A stretch of 64,000 nucleotides of DNA from Pelodera strongyloides (lineage: Eukaryota > Nematoda > Chromadorea > Rhabditida > Rhabditidae), in the NCBI GenBank assembly GCA_036852015.1, contig JAANDG010000601.1, positions 1 through 64,000 on the forward strand, read 5' to 3'. The notes beneath the pieces were generated by a model. The model made no database searches. It saw only the letters and a list, made by a program, of their open reading frames with translations, and was not told the DNA's origin. Made by a program: the position numbers and the translations under genes. Shown here piece by piece: positions 63,307 to 64,000 of this stretch (positions within the stretch are counted from its first letter, which is position 1; each line of letters begins with the position of its first letter).

Positions 63307-63470
63307 CCCCTCTCTCTCATTCTCCATCTCTCTCTCTCTCTTTCTCCATCACACTCTCTGGATGAGAGTACAAACACTTTCCCTCTCTCCTTCTCTCTGT
63401 CTGTTTCTCTCCTTCAATCTATCTTCAGCTCCCTCTCTCTCCGTCAAAGAGAGAGAGAGAGAGAGAGAAG
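63270..63470. repeat. CT/GA microsatellite cluster
   Basis: (CT)n blocks from 63270 to 63445, then a (GA)n block 63446-63470; complementary composition allows a stem. Confidence 0.92.
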
Positions 63471-64000
63471 TACCCAAAAAGCGCGATGTGTTATTTTATC
63501 GCTTGCGCGGCACTGCGAATCGCAAAATGATACGCTCATCATTTGTTTTGTTCATTTGGTTGATAAGAAATCAATTTTCACGATAGCTGTTTGATCCATG
63601 GCCTCATATATCTCCGTGATAACCTTAACCTTACATACTGTAGCTTTTCCCTTTCTTCTTTTTTTTTGTTAGGTTACTTTTCCGCCAGCCAATCTGAATA
63701 CGATTGAGTGAATTTATTATTTGTGCGCCCGCAACACCGCTGTAGGCAAGTTGCTGCAGATTAGTTGATGACGTACGATAACGTATTTGATATACTGTAG
63801 TTTTTGTGAACTTATTTCTTCTGCCATCTCTATCCTGGTCACTGTGTGAAACTAAAAACTGGATCTGGTCGGGTTCAGGTCACGAAGAGTTTTTCTTTTT
63901 TTTTATGAGTAAGATGCAGTGGAGTGCGTAAGTAAGACATTTTTCACGGTTGCTTTAGCGCGATATGGATATTTTAAAACTTATCATATATTTATTAATT

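Larger units (their letters stand above)
60043..64000. other. Right-end region without a supported gene
   Basis: AT-rich sequence with a family B element at 61298-61490, partial palindromes near 60500-60645, 61500-61660 and 62920-63110, GA/CT tracts (61905-62035, 62400-62462, 63270-63470) and a SINE at 62600. A possible plus-strand first exon (ATG at 63906, MSKMQWSA, donor GC|GTAAGT at 63928) cannot be confirmed because the window ends. The 126-aa frame at 61909 is a GA-repeat artefact. Confidence 0.5.

Noticed and set aside
1..64000. CRISPR array or prokaryotic operon
   Set aside because: Spliced genes and nematode-type repeats throughout; direct repeats are microsatellites or minisatellites without spacer structure.

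Overview
The window is nuclear DNA of a nematode, probably a rhabditid close to Caenorhabditis but with longer introns and more repeats than C. elegans. The evidence is scattered tracts of the nematode telomere unit TTAGGC/GCCTAA, short introns with TTTTCAG acceptors, acceptor-like sites just 5' of start codons (spliced-leader trans-splicing), and the gene content. About 5 kb is coding.

Layout: (1) 252-5450, minus: the 5' ten exons of a FAF1/UBXN-3-type UBA-UAS protein, running off the left edge. (2) 8433-14431, minus: a complete 15-exon ING-family (ING3-like) chromatin reader of 446 aa with a C-terminal PHD finger; two of its introns read as GC-AG. (3) 19580-23894, plus: a complete 9-exon TMEM53/DUF829 alpha/beta-hydrolase-like protein of 320 aa. 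(4) 31461-57303, plus: the AP-1 gene jun (jun-1-like), a 26 kb locus with ten exons for the 459 aa form, an alternative first exon at 38160 (436 aa form), and a promoter-like cluster inside its 5.7 kb seventh intron. (5) 59505-60042, minus: a candidate two-exon 54 aa gene converging on the 3' end of jun. Genes 1 and 2 lie in the same direction about 3 kb apart; genes 2 and 3 diverge across a 5 kb spacer. All exon chains were checked for reading-frame phase by hand.

The rest is dominated by small palindromic elements whose arms end in TTAA-AGCGAAATACCGGCCGG or related sequences, with TTAA at both outer edges. There are eleven copies of one family and relatives of at least four others, including three unrelated palindromes joined end to end by shared TTAA tetramers. 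Also present are tRNA-derived SINE-like elements, a 30/26-bp minisatellite beside a jun exon, a GT-rich minisatellite, many CT/GA microsatellites and several interstitial telomere-like tracts.

The genes are unrelated housekeeping or regulatory functions. The most interesting regulatory content is in jun: multiple starts, with CRE (TGACGTCA) and TRE (TGACTCA) sites that Jun-type bZIP dimers themselves bind.
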